This document shows positions 34,579 through 43,347 of a DNA stretch of 64,000 nt, in pieces. Made by a program: the position numbers and the translations under genes. The stretch covers positions 29,705 to 93,704 of the forward strand of contig NZ_VJYI01000033.1 of NCBI RefSeq assembly GCF_008065375.1, in the 5' to 3' direction. Below the pieces are notes generated by a model, which saw nothing but the letters and a program-made list of their open reading frames with translations, was not told where the DNA came from and did no database searches. Each line of letters begins with the position of its first letter. Position 1 is the stretch's first letter. The stretch comes from Nonomuraea sp. SYSU D8015 (lineage in GTDB: Bacteria > Actinomycetota > Actinomycetes > Streptosporangiales > Streptosporangiaceae).

Positions 34579-34725
34579 CTACGAGCGCCGCTGCTGCGCC
34601 GTGTACGACTTTGCGACCCGCGCGCCAGCACGGAGCCCGAGCGCGCCCGCTGCGCCGGCGGCAGCGAGCCCACCTGCTGTCTTCAGGAAGCCGCGACGGT
34701 TCGTCCTTTCCAAGTTCATGGACAT
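34579..34725 (-). pseudogene. Tat signal-peptide stub of an exported protein
   Basis: 48 codons from the ATG at 34725, with GGGAG 9 bp upstream, encoding a twin-arginine leader: TNRRGFLKTAGGLAAAGAAG. The mature protein is missing; the frame stops at 34579. Such leaders commonly start solute-binding proteins or glycosidases, fitting the adjacent GH2 genes. It lies 68 bp downstream of the truncated GH2 gene on the same strand. Confidence 0.6.
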
Positions 34726-34793
34726 GCGGAATTACTCCCTCGGTGCTTCAGGGGTTCTAGGAACCAGCGAGATACGAAACGATGGCGGGATGG

Positions 34794-36645
34794 TCAGCGA
34801 CCGTGGACTCGCACCTCCTTGATCTCGGCCGGGGCCTCTGGGAACACGAGCTTCACCGCGCGCAGGGCGCGGCCTCGCAGGTCGAACGACATCCGGCGGT
34901 CGGTGGTGCCGGTGGCCACCTCCTCGGCGGCCTGGCCGTCGGAGACCTCCAGCCGGTACGGCACGGCGTCCGGCTCGCCGAGAAGCACTGTGACGGTGTC
35001 CACCCGCCACAGGCCCTCGAGGTCGACGCGGATCCAGGCGCCCGGCTGGTTCGTGGCGCTGACCCAGCCCTCGCCGGTGGAGTAGTCGGTGACCAGGTGC
35101 GCTGGACGGTCGGCGGTCGAGCCGCTGCTGAAGACGGGCCGCTTGGCCGACAGCAGGCGCGGGGCGTCGGAGGAGGGGAGGTACGAGAGCGAGGGCGGAC
35201 CGGGGGACAGGCGGCGAGGCCGGCCACGCCATCGTTCCCCGCCGACGGCCTCGATGGTCAGCTCCGCCGGTGCCAGGCCGTCCGCGCTGGCCCGCAGCGT
35301 GTTCGGGCCGGCGAAGTAGGAGCGGAACTCGATCGCGCCGACCCCGTCGAACAGGCCGCGGTTGCCGGGGGACAGCGTGATCGACGTTCCGGTGGGAAAG
35401 ATACCGCCACCCCGACGACCTCGATGCGGACCGGGCGCTCGTCGGCGACGACGTGGCCCGACTCGTCGACCAGTTCCACCATGACCTGGGTGTCGTCGGT
35501 GCCGTCGGTGGCGATCGTCATGCGATCCGCGCTCAACCGCAGGGCGGTCGCGGTGCCCGGCAGCGGCCACGGGGGCGGTTCGACGCCCCGAAGCTCGCGG
35601 CGGTACCAGTACCAGGACCGCAGCGGAAGGCGGAAGTAGTCGATGAACCCCATGCGGCCCATGTCGGGCACGATGCTGCCGTGGTGGATGCCGCACCAGA
35701 GGGCGATGCCCGACCGCCAGGCGTGCGGAGTGTCGACGCCGTGGGCGTACCGCGGGCCGTACGTGCCGGGGCGGCCCTCGATGACGCTGCCGTACTCGGA
35801 GACCAGGCTGGGCCACGGCGGCTTGTGATAGAGCGACGCCCCGTCGCCGTTGTAGCCGGCCACATCGCCGAGCTCGTCGAAACCGCGACGCTGCGCGCCG
35901 CCCACCGCGGCCGGCCGGGTGGGGTCGAGGTCGTGGACGAGCTCGACCAGGCGCCGGGTCAGCTCCTTGGCCTGCGGGATCACCTCGTCGTCGCTGAAGA
36001 ACACCTCGTTGCCGGTGCTCCACGCGACGATGCTGGGGTGATTGCGGTTGACGCGGATCATCTCCGTCATCGCGCGAAGGCAGCTGTCCTCGAACTCCGC
36101 GCGGTCGGCCTCGTGCGGCGGGTAGGCGCTGGCGTTCCAGAACCCTTCGGCGTTCTGCCCGCCGATGCCCCAGAAGCACAGCTCTGACCAGAACAGCACG
36201 CCCTGGCGGTCGCACTCGGCGGCGAACTGATCGTGGTGGGGGTAGTGCGCGCCGCGGACGAAGTTCATGCCACTCTCGCGGATCAGGGCCACGTCGCGGC
36301 GGATGCCGCTGTGGGTCGTCGCGTCGCACCACCCGGCGCGGTCCTGGTGCACGTTGGCGCCGTGGATCGGCAGGTGCTCACCGTTGAGGAAGAAGCCCTT
36401 GTCGGCGGTGAACTCGACGGTGCGCACCCCGAAGGTGGTGACGGCCTCGTCCAGGTAGCGCTCCTCCTGGACCAGGCGCTGCTCCAGCGTGTAGAGGCGC
36501 GGCGTGTCGGGATGCCACAGCCGCGCCCGGGGCAGGGTGAACTCCTTGCGGCACGTGCTCGTGGCTCCGGCCCGCACCGACACGCTCCGGCTCAAGCGCA
36601 GGACCGGCTCCACGGCCAGGCGGATCTCGGCGGTCAGGTCGATAC
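34794..36645 (-). pseudogene. Glycoside hydrolase family 2, 5'-truncated and frameshifted
   Basis: Contains the end of the beta-sandwich (LPRARLWHPDTPRLYTLEQR) and the full GH2 TIM barrel (LPIHGANVHQDRAGWCDATT; acid/base Glu in IVAWSTGNEVFF; nucleophile Glu in SLVSEYGSVIE). A frameshift follows near 35400 and then C-terminal domains including a discoidin-like tail ending KEVRVHGR. The N-terminal sugar-binding domain (about 170 residues or more) is missing. At ~36,645 the sequence changes abruptly into the antisense of another GH2 gene. Although the barrel is complete, the gene has no natural start. Confidence 0.8.
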
Positions 36646-38884
36646 CGGGATGCTCAGGAGCGAGGGGGAATCCGTCGAGCTCCGCATAGGGTTCCGAACG
36701 GTTCGCGTCGTGGACGGGCTCATCACCGTCAACGGTGCGCCGGTGCGCTTCCGCGGCGTCAACCGGCATGAGTGGCATCCGGAGACAGGCCGCACTCTGG
36801 ACCTCGACACCATGCGGGCCGATGTGCTCCTGATGAAGCAGCACAACATCAACGCGGTGCGGACCAGTCACTACCCGCCGGACAGCCGCTTCCTCGACCT
36901 GTGTGACGAGTACGGCCTGTGGGTGATCGACGAATGCGATCTCGAGACCCATGGATTCGGTCAGGTCGGCTGGGATCGCAACCCGTCCGCCGACCCACGG
37001 TGGCGGTCTGCCTTCCTGGACCGGGTCGAGCGCATGGTCGAGCGTGACAACAACCACCCATCCGTGATCATGTGGTCGATGGGCAACGAGTGCGGCGTCG
37101 GCGACAACCTGCGGGCGATGGCCGAATGGGCCCGCCACCGCGACGCCAGCCGGCTCATTCACTACGAAGGCGACTACGACAGCTCCTACGTCGACGTCTA
37201 CAGCCGGATGTATGTGGACCTGGACGAGCTCGCACTCATCGGCATGGGCGCCGACGAGCGCACGGTGGACCCCGGGGCCGACGCCCACCGCCGTGCTCTG
37301 CCCGTGATCCTCTGCGAGTACGCCCACGCCATGGGCAACCGCCCCGGCGGTCTGGCGGAGTACGAGGAGCTGTTCGACCGGTACCCGAGACTGCACGGTG
37401 GATTCGTCTGGGAGTGGATCGACCACGGCATCCTGCAGCGCGCGGCCGAGGGGCCCAACGCCGGGCAGTCGTTCTACGCCTACGGGGGCGACTTCGGCGA
37501 GGTCGTTCACGACGGCAACTTCATCGCCGACGGCCTCGTCTTCCCCGACCGGGCCCCGTCCCCCGGATTGCTGGAGTACAAGGCCGCGATCGCGCCGGTG
37601 ATCCTGTCCATCGACGACGGCGACGGGATCACGCTGACCGTCCGGAGCAGGTTCGATCACATCGACACCTCCGGCCTGGCCTTCGAGTGGCTGCTCGAAG
37701 AGGACGGCACCGAGCTGGGCGGCGGTACCGTCGAAGTCCCTCCCGTCCCGCCGCGCCGCACGGCCCGGGTGCGGCTCGACGATGCCCTCGCCGGACTGGC
37801 AGGCCGTGCCTCGGGCGAGGTCGTCCTCACCGTCCGCGCCCTGCAGGCCAAGGACCGCGATGGCGTGGCCGCCGGCCACGAGATCGCCTTCGCCCAGCGG
37901 GTGCTGGCCGAAGCCCGGCGGCAGGAGAACGGCCGCGCTGAGACCGTTCGGGTCGCAGTGTCCCCGAACGGATACCGCCTCGGGGACGCCGTGTTCGACG
38001 TCAACGGGCGACTCGCCAGGCTCGGCGGCCTTCCCGTGGTGGTCCCCACACCCGATCTATGGCGGGCGCCCACCGACAACGACCTGGGGTGGCCAGGACA
38101 GGCGAAGGCCTGGCGCGAGCTCGGCCTGGACCGGCTGGAGCATCGTACCGTGCAGGTGCGGTCAATCGATGACGAGCTCGTCGTCGAGACGGTGAGCATG
38201 GCCGCCGGGCGGGAAGCCGGGATTCGGAGGCGGATGATCTGGTCCGCGTGCCCGGACGGCGAGATCGAGCTGCGCGTTCACCTGCATCCGGTCGGCCGGT
38301 TCGACACCGATCTCGCCGCCCTCCTCCACGACTCCAGCCGCGTGAAGCGGGGCACCGTGCCGCGCCTGGGTGTCCGCATCGGGTTGCCGGGCGGTGACGC
38401 AACGCTCGACTGGTACGGCCTCGGCCCGGGCGAGAACTATCGCGACAGCCGGCTGGCGGCCCGTCTCGGCCGTCACCGCGCCACGGTGGCCGAGCTGCAG
38501 ACCCCCTACGTCTGCCCGCAGGAGAACGGCAACCGCAGCGCCGTCCGATTCGCGGAGATCTCCTGGCAGACGGGCGAGCGGCTGCGCATCACCGCACCCT
38601 CCGGCGTCAACGTGACCTTGCGACCCTGGACCAGCGAAGCGCTGGATGCCGCCCGGCACACCACCGACCTGGTGCCGGACGGAAGACTCTGGCTCAACCT
38701 CGACATCGCCCACTACGGGCTCGGCTCGGCGTCATGCGGCCCCGACGCATGGCCGGCCCACCGCCTGTACCCCCACGTCTGCTCACTCCTGGTCCGCCTC
38801 GCCCAGGTGGGTGGCAGACCAAGTACGGGAGAAAGGGATAGTGGGGTGTTGAGGTGCTGCTCAGAGGGTTCGTTTGTCGGGTGA
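36646..38884 (+). pseudogene. LacZ-type beta-galactosidase (GH2), 5'-truncated
   Basis: It starts abruptly with the end of domain 2 (ELRIGFRTVRVVDGLITVNG) and continues with the GH2 barrel (VRFRGVNRHEWHPETGRTLD; acid/base Glu in IMWSMGNECGVG; nucleophile Glu in VILCEYAHAMGN). The C-terminal Bgal_small_N domain follows (WRAPTDNDLGWPG; DWYGLGPGENY). About 300 N-terminal residues are missing, replaced by the antisense of the neighbouring GH2 gene. The frame runs past the usual end (YPHVCSLLVRLA) into about 25 foreign codons, so the 3' end is a junction too. Confidence 0.8.
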
Positions 38885-39001
38885 TGTGACCCTCCGCTTG
38901 GGTTTGGTTGCGGCTTGATGAACACGGCCGTTCGGCAGGGTTGATCATCGCTACGGTTTCCGGGGTCTGGACGCCGGGATCGAGGCGAGGGACGGCCTGG
39001 G

Positions 39002-39781
39002 ATGACGTGGATCGAGCGGACCGCCTATCCGCAGTTCAAGTGGCTGACTTCGGCGCGGGTGCTGCATGTGTTCTTCACGCCGTCGTCGGAGGAGGTGGCC
39101 TGGGCCGAACAGCGCACCGGCAGCCCGGAGTCGTGTTTCGCGCTGGTGCTGGCGTTGAAGTGTTTTCAGAAGATGGCGCGTTTCCCGTCCCCGGATGAGA
39201 TTCCCGAGGTGGTGATCGACCACGTTCGGCGCTGTCTGGAGTTGGCCGAGGACGTCTGGCCGAACCATGGGTCGTCCCCGAGCGCGAAGGCGCATCGCAA
39301 GCTGGTGCGCCAGCGTCAGGGCGTGAAGTACGACGCGGGCCGGGCCCGGGGGATCGCCGCGGTGGCGATCCGGAAGGCGGCGCAGGCCAAGAACAATCCG
39401 GCGGACCTGATCAACGTGGCGATCGAGGAGTTGCTCCGGCGTCGGCTGGAGCTGCTCGGGTACACGACGCTGGAGGACCTGGCCACCAGCATCCGCGCCG
39501 AGGTGAACGCCGCCATTATCGCCACGATCCTGCAAGTTCAACACGCTGCTGGCCAACCTGGTCGTCTTCCACAACGCCCTGGACATCTCCGACATCGTGC
39601 GGCAGCTGGTTGCCGAGGGCTGGCAGATGACCGCCGACCAGCTCGGCCAGATCGCGCCCTACCTGCGGGCCCACATCAGCCGCTTCGGCGCGTACGCCAC
39701 CGACGAGCTGCGCCATCGGCCGGATCCGTTCGACCCCCTGCTGAAAGAGGTCGACTTCACCGACGTCGAACTGGCCGCGTG
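39002..39781 (+). mobile_element. Tn3-family transposase with large internal deletion
   Basis: Residues 1-175 (WIERTAYPQFKWLTSARVLH; KCFQKMARFPSPDEIPEVVI; KNNPADLINVAIEELLRRRL) are the N-terminal domain of a Tn3 transposase. Near 39530 this switches, with a frame change, to the extreme C-terminus (FNTLLANLVVFHNALDISDI; QIAPYLRAHISRFGAYATDE), ending at TGA 39779-39781. About 700 residues, including the DDE catalytic core, are deleted. It lies between the clipped LacZ and carbonic anhydrase genes. Confidence 0.85.
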
Positions 39782-39845
39782 ATCTCCGAGGCGCTGGTGG
39801 GGCGTCTGCGCGGAGCCGGTTCAGCAGTCCCGGTAGCGTGCGGTC

Positions 39846-39970
39846 ATGACCGACATGCTGACGCTAACGCCCGATGATGCCTTGGCGATGCTGCTGGAGG
39901 GCAACCAGCGGTTCGTCGCCGGCGCGCCGGAGCATCCCAACCAGGACGCCGCCCGCCGCGCCGGACCGCG
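39846..39970 (+). pseudogene. Beta-carbonic anhydrase, N-terminal stub
   Basis: ATG then MTDMLTLTPDDALAMLLEGN and QRFVAGAPEHPNQDAARRAG, the conserved N-terminus of bacterial beta-carbonic anhydrases. The zinc-binding Cys-X-Asp region and everything later are missing; the frame continues as unrelated sequence. A strong terminator follows at 40081. Confidence 0.6.
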
Positions 39971-40080
39971 CCGGAATTTCCTGGCCATTGACCACCGGGA
40001 CTCACAGCCTGGCTGCTGCCGGCGCGCTCCAGGTTCGGCATGGCCGGGAAGGTGTCCGCCGAGCCGCATGCGGTGCGCGA

Positions 40081-40116
40081 GCTCATCCGGCCTCGTGCTC
40101 GTGAGGCCGGATGAGC
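40081..40116. terminator. Strong stem-loop terminator
   Basis: A perfect 14-bp stem (GCTCATCCGGCCTC / GAGGCCGGATGAGC) with an 8-nt loop, between the carbonic anhydrase stub and the convergent serine hydrolase, 17 bp after the hydrolase stop. It can serve both strands. Confidence 0.8.
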
Positions 40117-40132
40117 CGGTGCTATTGAGCGG

Positions 40133-41317
40133 TCACCGTGATCTCGGCGGGCACATCTCGGCTTCCATTTCCTTGGTGAGGATGCTGATCGGGTTGCCCC
40201 AGTCGCCGTTGATGTTGGTGACGACCATGTGCCTGCCGTCTCGGGTGCCCATCGCATAGGTCCAGGAGCCGTGGAGCCTGCCACCGTTGCCCCAGACCGT
40301 CACGCCGCAGGACAGCTTCTGGGAGAAGATTCCGAGCCCGTAGGCGGTGTTGTCGATCCACTGCGCGCCCTTGGTGGAGACGGTGGTGAACATCTCCTTT
40401 TGCAGCGCGGGCGGCAGCAAACGGCCGTTCAGCACTGCCCGATAGAAGGTGTGCAGGTCATTCATGGTCGAGACGATGCTGCCGGCTGACCCGGCCCAGG
40501 AGGGGTTCATGTCAGTGAGGTCGTAGGGGGTTGTGGTGTCCTCGCCGACCAGGAACTTGACGTAGTGCCGTGCGTGCGGCTTGCGCAGCTTCGTGTCTTC
40601 GCCCGGCAGGTACGTCTTCCGCAGGCCGAGCGGGCGGATGATGCGCCGGTTGATCTCTTCGGCGTAGGACCTGCCGGTGACCTTCTCGGTGATCATTCCG
40701 GCGAGCGTGAAGTTGGTGTTGGAGTAACCCCACCCCTTGCCAGGCGCGAAGGAGGGCGGGTTACGCATGGCTGTCTTCACCAGTTGCTCGGGACGGTAGC
40801 TGTTGAAACGGGCCTTGAGGAAGGCGGTGCTCCACTGTTCGGACGCCAGGTCCGCATCCGAGGTGTAGGAGAAGATGCCGCTGGTCTGGTTGAGCAGTTG
40901 CCTGATGGTGATCTTGCTGCCGTCGTGGCCGTTGCCCTTCACCACGCCAGGCAACCACTTGTCCACGGTGTCGTCCAGGCTCAGCCGGCCCTCGGCCACC
41001 AGCTTCAACACCACGACCGCGACGAACGTCTTGGTGGTGCTGCCGGCCCGGAAGTACTCCTGCCGGCGGCGCTTGAGGCCGGTGTCGGTGTCGGCCACGC
41101 CTGCCGTACCGAACCATGACCTGCGGCCGTCACGGACTTCAGCCATGGCGCCAGGCATGCCGTCGGCCACGGCTCGGTCAAGCACCCGCTGGAGCCGGGC
41201 GTGGTCGTCGGTGCGGCGGTCGGCGTGGTCGCCGGCCGCCGCCGACGACGCGCTTACGGTCACGGCGACTGCGGCGGCGAGCAGGCAGGCGGTGGTGGTG
41301 CGGAGGATCTTGGTCAT
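40133..41317 (-). CDS. Secreted serine hydrolase (beta-lactamase/D-Ala-D-Ala carboxypeptidase family)
   Basis: 394 residues with a Sec signal peptide (TTACLLAAAVAVTVSASSAA) followed by a class C-type serine hydrolase: SxxK motif STTK at 93-96, YSN motif in GKGWGYSNTNF, and HGSW replacing the KTG box. Relatives include the Streptomyces R61 DD-peptidase. The start could also be 41335. It lies downstream of the truncated DUF4097 gene, whose frame runs into it. Confidence 0.9.
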   Translation of the reverse strand: MTKILRTTTACLLAAAVAVTVSASSAAAGDHADRRTDDHARLQRVLDRAVADGMPGAMAEVRDGRRSWFGTAGVADTDTGLKRRRQEYFRAGSTTKTFVAVVVLKLVAEGRLSLDDTVDKWLPGVVKGNGHDGSKITIRQLLNQTSGIFSYTSDADLASEQWSTAFLKARFNSYRPEQLVKTAMRNPPSFAPGKGWGYSNTNFTLAGMITEKVTGRSYAEEINRRIIRPLGLRKTYLPGEDTKLRKPHARHYVKFLVGEDTTTPYDLTDMNPSWAGSAGSIVSTMNDLHTFYRAVLNGRLLPPALQKEMFTTVSTKGAQWIDNTAYGLGIFSQKLSCGVTVWGNGGRLHGSWTYAMGTRDGRHMVVTNINGDWGNPISILTKEMEAEMCPPRSR

Positions 41318-42017
41318 GGGTCGATCGCCATTCATACAGATGGAGTGTTGGTGTAGCGGAATACGTAAGCCAGCTGGTGACACGGTGGAGCAGGATGTCG
41401 CCCTGGGTGACGTGGGCGACGTCCAGATCGGCGCGCCCGCGCGCCATCGCGCCGACCTTGACGGCGCCTTGCTCGACGGTCACGCGCAGGCCGTCTTCTG
41501 CCCGGTCCACCGTGACGTTCCCGGCGCCGTTGCCGATCACGGTGGCGCCGATACTCTCGCCGACCTTGATTTGGCCGTGGGCGGTGGTGAGGGCAGCCGG
41601 GCCCCCGGACGTGGCCACGGTGATGTCGCCGTCGTCGGTGCTCAGGCGCGACTCGCCGGTGCGGGCGAGGTGGATGTGGCCACGGGAGACGTGGGCCCGT
41701 ACCTCGCCCAGGCGGCCCTGGCCGTTCAGGAGCCCGTCGCGGAGGCTGATGTCGAGCGCCGAGCCGCTGGGCAGCTCGACCGTCACAGCGACGCGTCCGG
41801 GAAGGGATCGGATGCTCGAGCGGTCCTTGACCGTCAGGCGGCCGCCTGCGTAGGTGACGCGGGCGCGTTCGGCGGCTGCGACGTCGGTGGCGTCGGCCGG
41901 GTCGGCCGGCCGTACCTCGACGGTGGTGTCGGTGCGCTGGGTCGCGCTGATGCGGATGTCGGCCGCGGTGAATGACAAGGCGGCGACGATCGGCTCCGGT
42001 GTGTCAAAGGTATCCAT
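41178..42017 (-). CDS. DUF4097 family protein, truncated at the C-terminus
   Basis: Residues 1-205 show the repeating beta-strand pattern of DUF4097 adhesin-like proteins (LSFTAADIRISATQRTDTTV; STDDGDITVATSGGPAALTT; EQGAVKVGAMARGRADLDVA). After GDILLHR the sequence turns to unrelated residues, and the frame ends at 41178, inside the serine hydrolase gene in another frame. The natural end was therefore deleted (intact members are ~270 residues). It is 42 bp downstream of the second serine hydrolase on the same strand. Confidence 0.65.
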   Translation of the reverse strand: MDTFDTPEPIVAALSFTAADIRISATQRTDTTVEVRPADPADATDVAAAERARVTYAGGRLTVKDRSSIRSLPGRVAVTVELPSGSALDISLRDGLLNGQGRLGEVRAHVSRGHIHLARTGESRLSTDDGDITVATSGGPAALTTAHGQIKVGESIGATVIGNGAGNVTVDRAEDGLRVTVEQGAVKVGAMARGRADLDVAHVTQGDILLHRVTSWLTYSATPTLHLYEWRSTHDQDPPHHHRLPARRRSRRDRKRVVGGGRRPRRPPHRRPRPAPAGA

Positions 42018-42059
42018 TGGTGGTTTACTTTCAGCGGGGGTCGGTGGCGGGCGGCGTGC

Positions 42060-43205
42060 TTACGCACCGATGGAAACGCCGAACTCCGCTTCGATGACTT
42101 TGAACATGGGGTCCCAGGACCTCCACTCGGTGTTGGTGTGCACGGCGACGGTGTGCCGGCCATCGGGAGTGCCGACCGCGAAGAAATAGGAGCCCCAGAA
42201 GCTGCCGCCGACGCCGCGCAGCGTCCGGCCGCCGGTCGCCTGCTCGTCGAACTCGAACATGCCCAGGCCGTAGCGGGCGTGCGGCATCCAGTAGCCGCCC
42301 TCGGTGGAGACCGTGGTCCACATCTGCCGGTGCTGTGCGGGCGGCAGCAGGCTGCCGGTGGTCATCGCGTTGAAGAAGCGGATCATGTCCGTCGTAGTGG
42401 AGACGACGTTGCCGGCCGCGTAGCCCAGGGAGGAGTTGAGCTCGGTGACGTCCAGCGGCGGCAGGCCGGGCTCCTCCATCAGCGATTCCCAGTTCTCCGG
42501 GGTGACCGCGGCCGGGTCGGCGCCGTCCTTGAGGAACTGGTGGGAGTAGCCTCGCGGGTGCGGACTGGGGTAACCGGTCTCGGTGGTGGGGCGCACGCGG
42601 GTGTGGGTCAGGCCGAGCGGCTGGACGACCCGGCGGTCGACCTCGTCGGCGTAGCTGTTGCCGGTGACCTTCTCGATGATCGCGCCGGCGATGTAGAAGC
42701 CGCCGTTGGCGTACTCGAAGCGTTCGCCGGGCGCACCGACCGGCGGCTGGGACACCGCCACCCGCAGCAGTTCCTCGGTGCTGAAGGTGTCGAAGCGATG
42801 CCGGTCGAACCCGGAGCGGGTGGCGTAGCGGTGGCTGACCTCCGGGGCCAAGCCGGTGGCGAACAAGCCGCTGGTGTTGCTGAGCAGGTGCCTGATGGTG
42901 ATCTTGTCGCCGTCGTAGCCGCCTGCGTCCAGCACGCCGGGCAGGTGGGCGTTGACCGTGTCGTCGAGGCTGAGGCTGGCCTCGGCCTCCAGGGCCAGAA
43001 GCGTCGCGGACGTGAAAGCCTTGCCGCTGCTGCCGGCGTGAAAGTACTCGCCCGGCACGCGCGGGGAGCCGGTCTTGATGTCGGCCACGCCAGCGGTGCC
43101 GAACCAGGTGCGGTCGCCCTCCTTGACCTCGGCGACGATGCCGGGAATGCCGACCTCGGCCACCGACCAGTCGAGCACCTGCTGCACGTTCTCGTGGGCT
43201 GCCAT
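42060..43205 (-). CDS. Serine hydrolase (beta-lactamase family), no signal peptide
   Basis: 381 residues, similar throughout to the hydrolase at 40.1-41.3 kb (WFGTAGVADIKTGSPRVPGE versus WFGTAGVADTDTGLKRRRQE). SxxK is SSGK at 59-62, YAN in RFEYANGGFY, and the third motif region is GVGGSFWGSY. It lacks a signal peptide, so it is probably a cytoplasmic esterase rather than a DD-peptidase. It is first in the operon with DUF4097 and divergent from the AfsR-type regulator. Confidence 0.9.
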   Translation of the reverse strand: MAAHENVQQVLDWSVAEVGIPGIVAEVKEGDRTWFGTAGVADIKTGSPRVPGEYFHAGSSGKAFTSATLLALEAEASLSLDDTVNAHLPGVLDAGGYDGDKITIRHLLSNTSGLFATGLAPEVSHRYATRSGFDRHRFDTFSTEELLRVAVSQPPVGAPGERFEYANGGFYIAGAIIEKVTGNSYADEVDRRVVQPLGLTHTRVRPTTETGYPSPHPRGYSHQFLKDGADPAAVTPENWESLMEEPGLPPLDVTELNSSLGYAAGNVVSTTTDMIRFFNAMTTGSLLPPAQHRQMWTTVSTEGGYWMPHARYGLGMFEFDEQATGGRTLRGVGGSFWGSYFFAVGTPDGRHTVAVHTNTEWRSWDPMFKVIEAEFGVSIGA

Positions 43206-43347
43206 TGCACTGCCTTTCGGACGTTTCCTTCCGTACGTCCTCCACGGTGTCCACCGGCGCTTACATGCGTCTTAGAACGCTCTTTTAGCCGGTATGGCGC
43301 CACTTTCAAACGGCACGTGCGCGTCTTTGTGCTCATAGCCTTTGTGC

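Noticed and set aside
36233..36645. Upstream part of the 883-codon LacZ frame
   Set aside because: It is antisense to the other GH2 gene and has no similarity to the LacZ N-terminus; kept only as evidence of the junction.
43206..43347. Search for an operator between the serine hydrolase and AfsR genes
   Set aside because: Direct-repeat heptamers expected for a SARP site were not convincing by eye.
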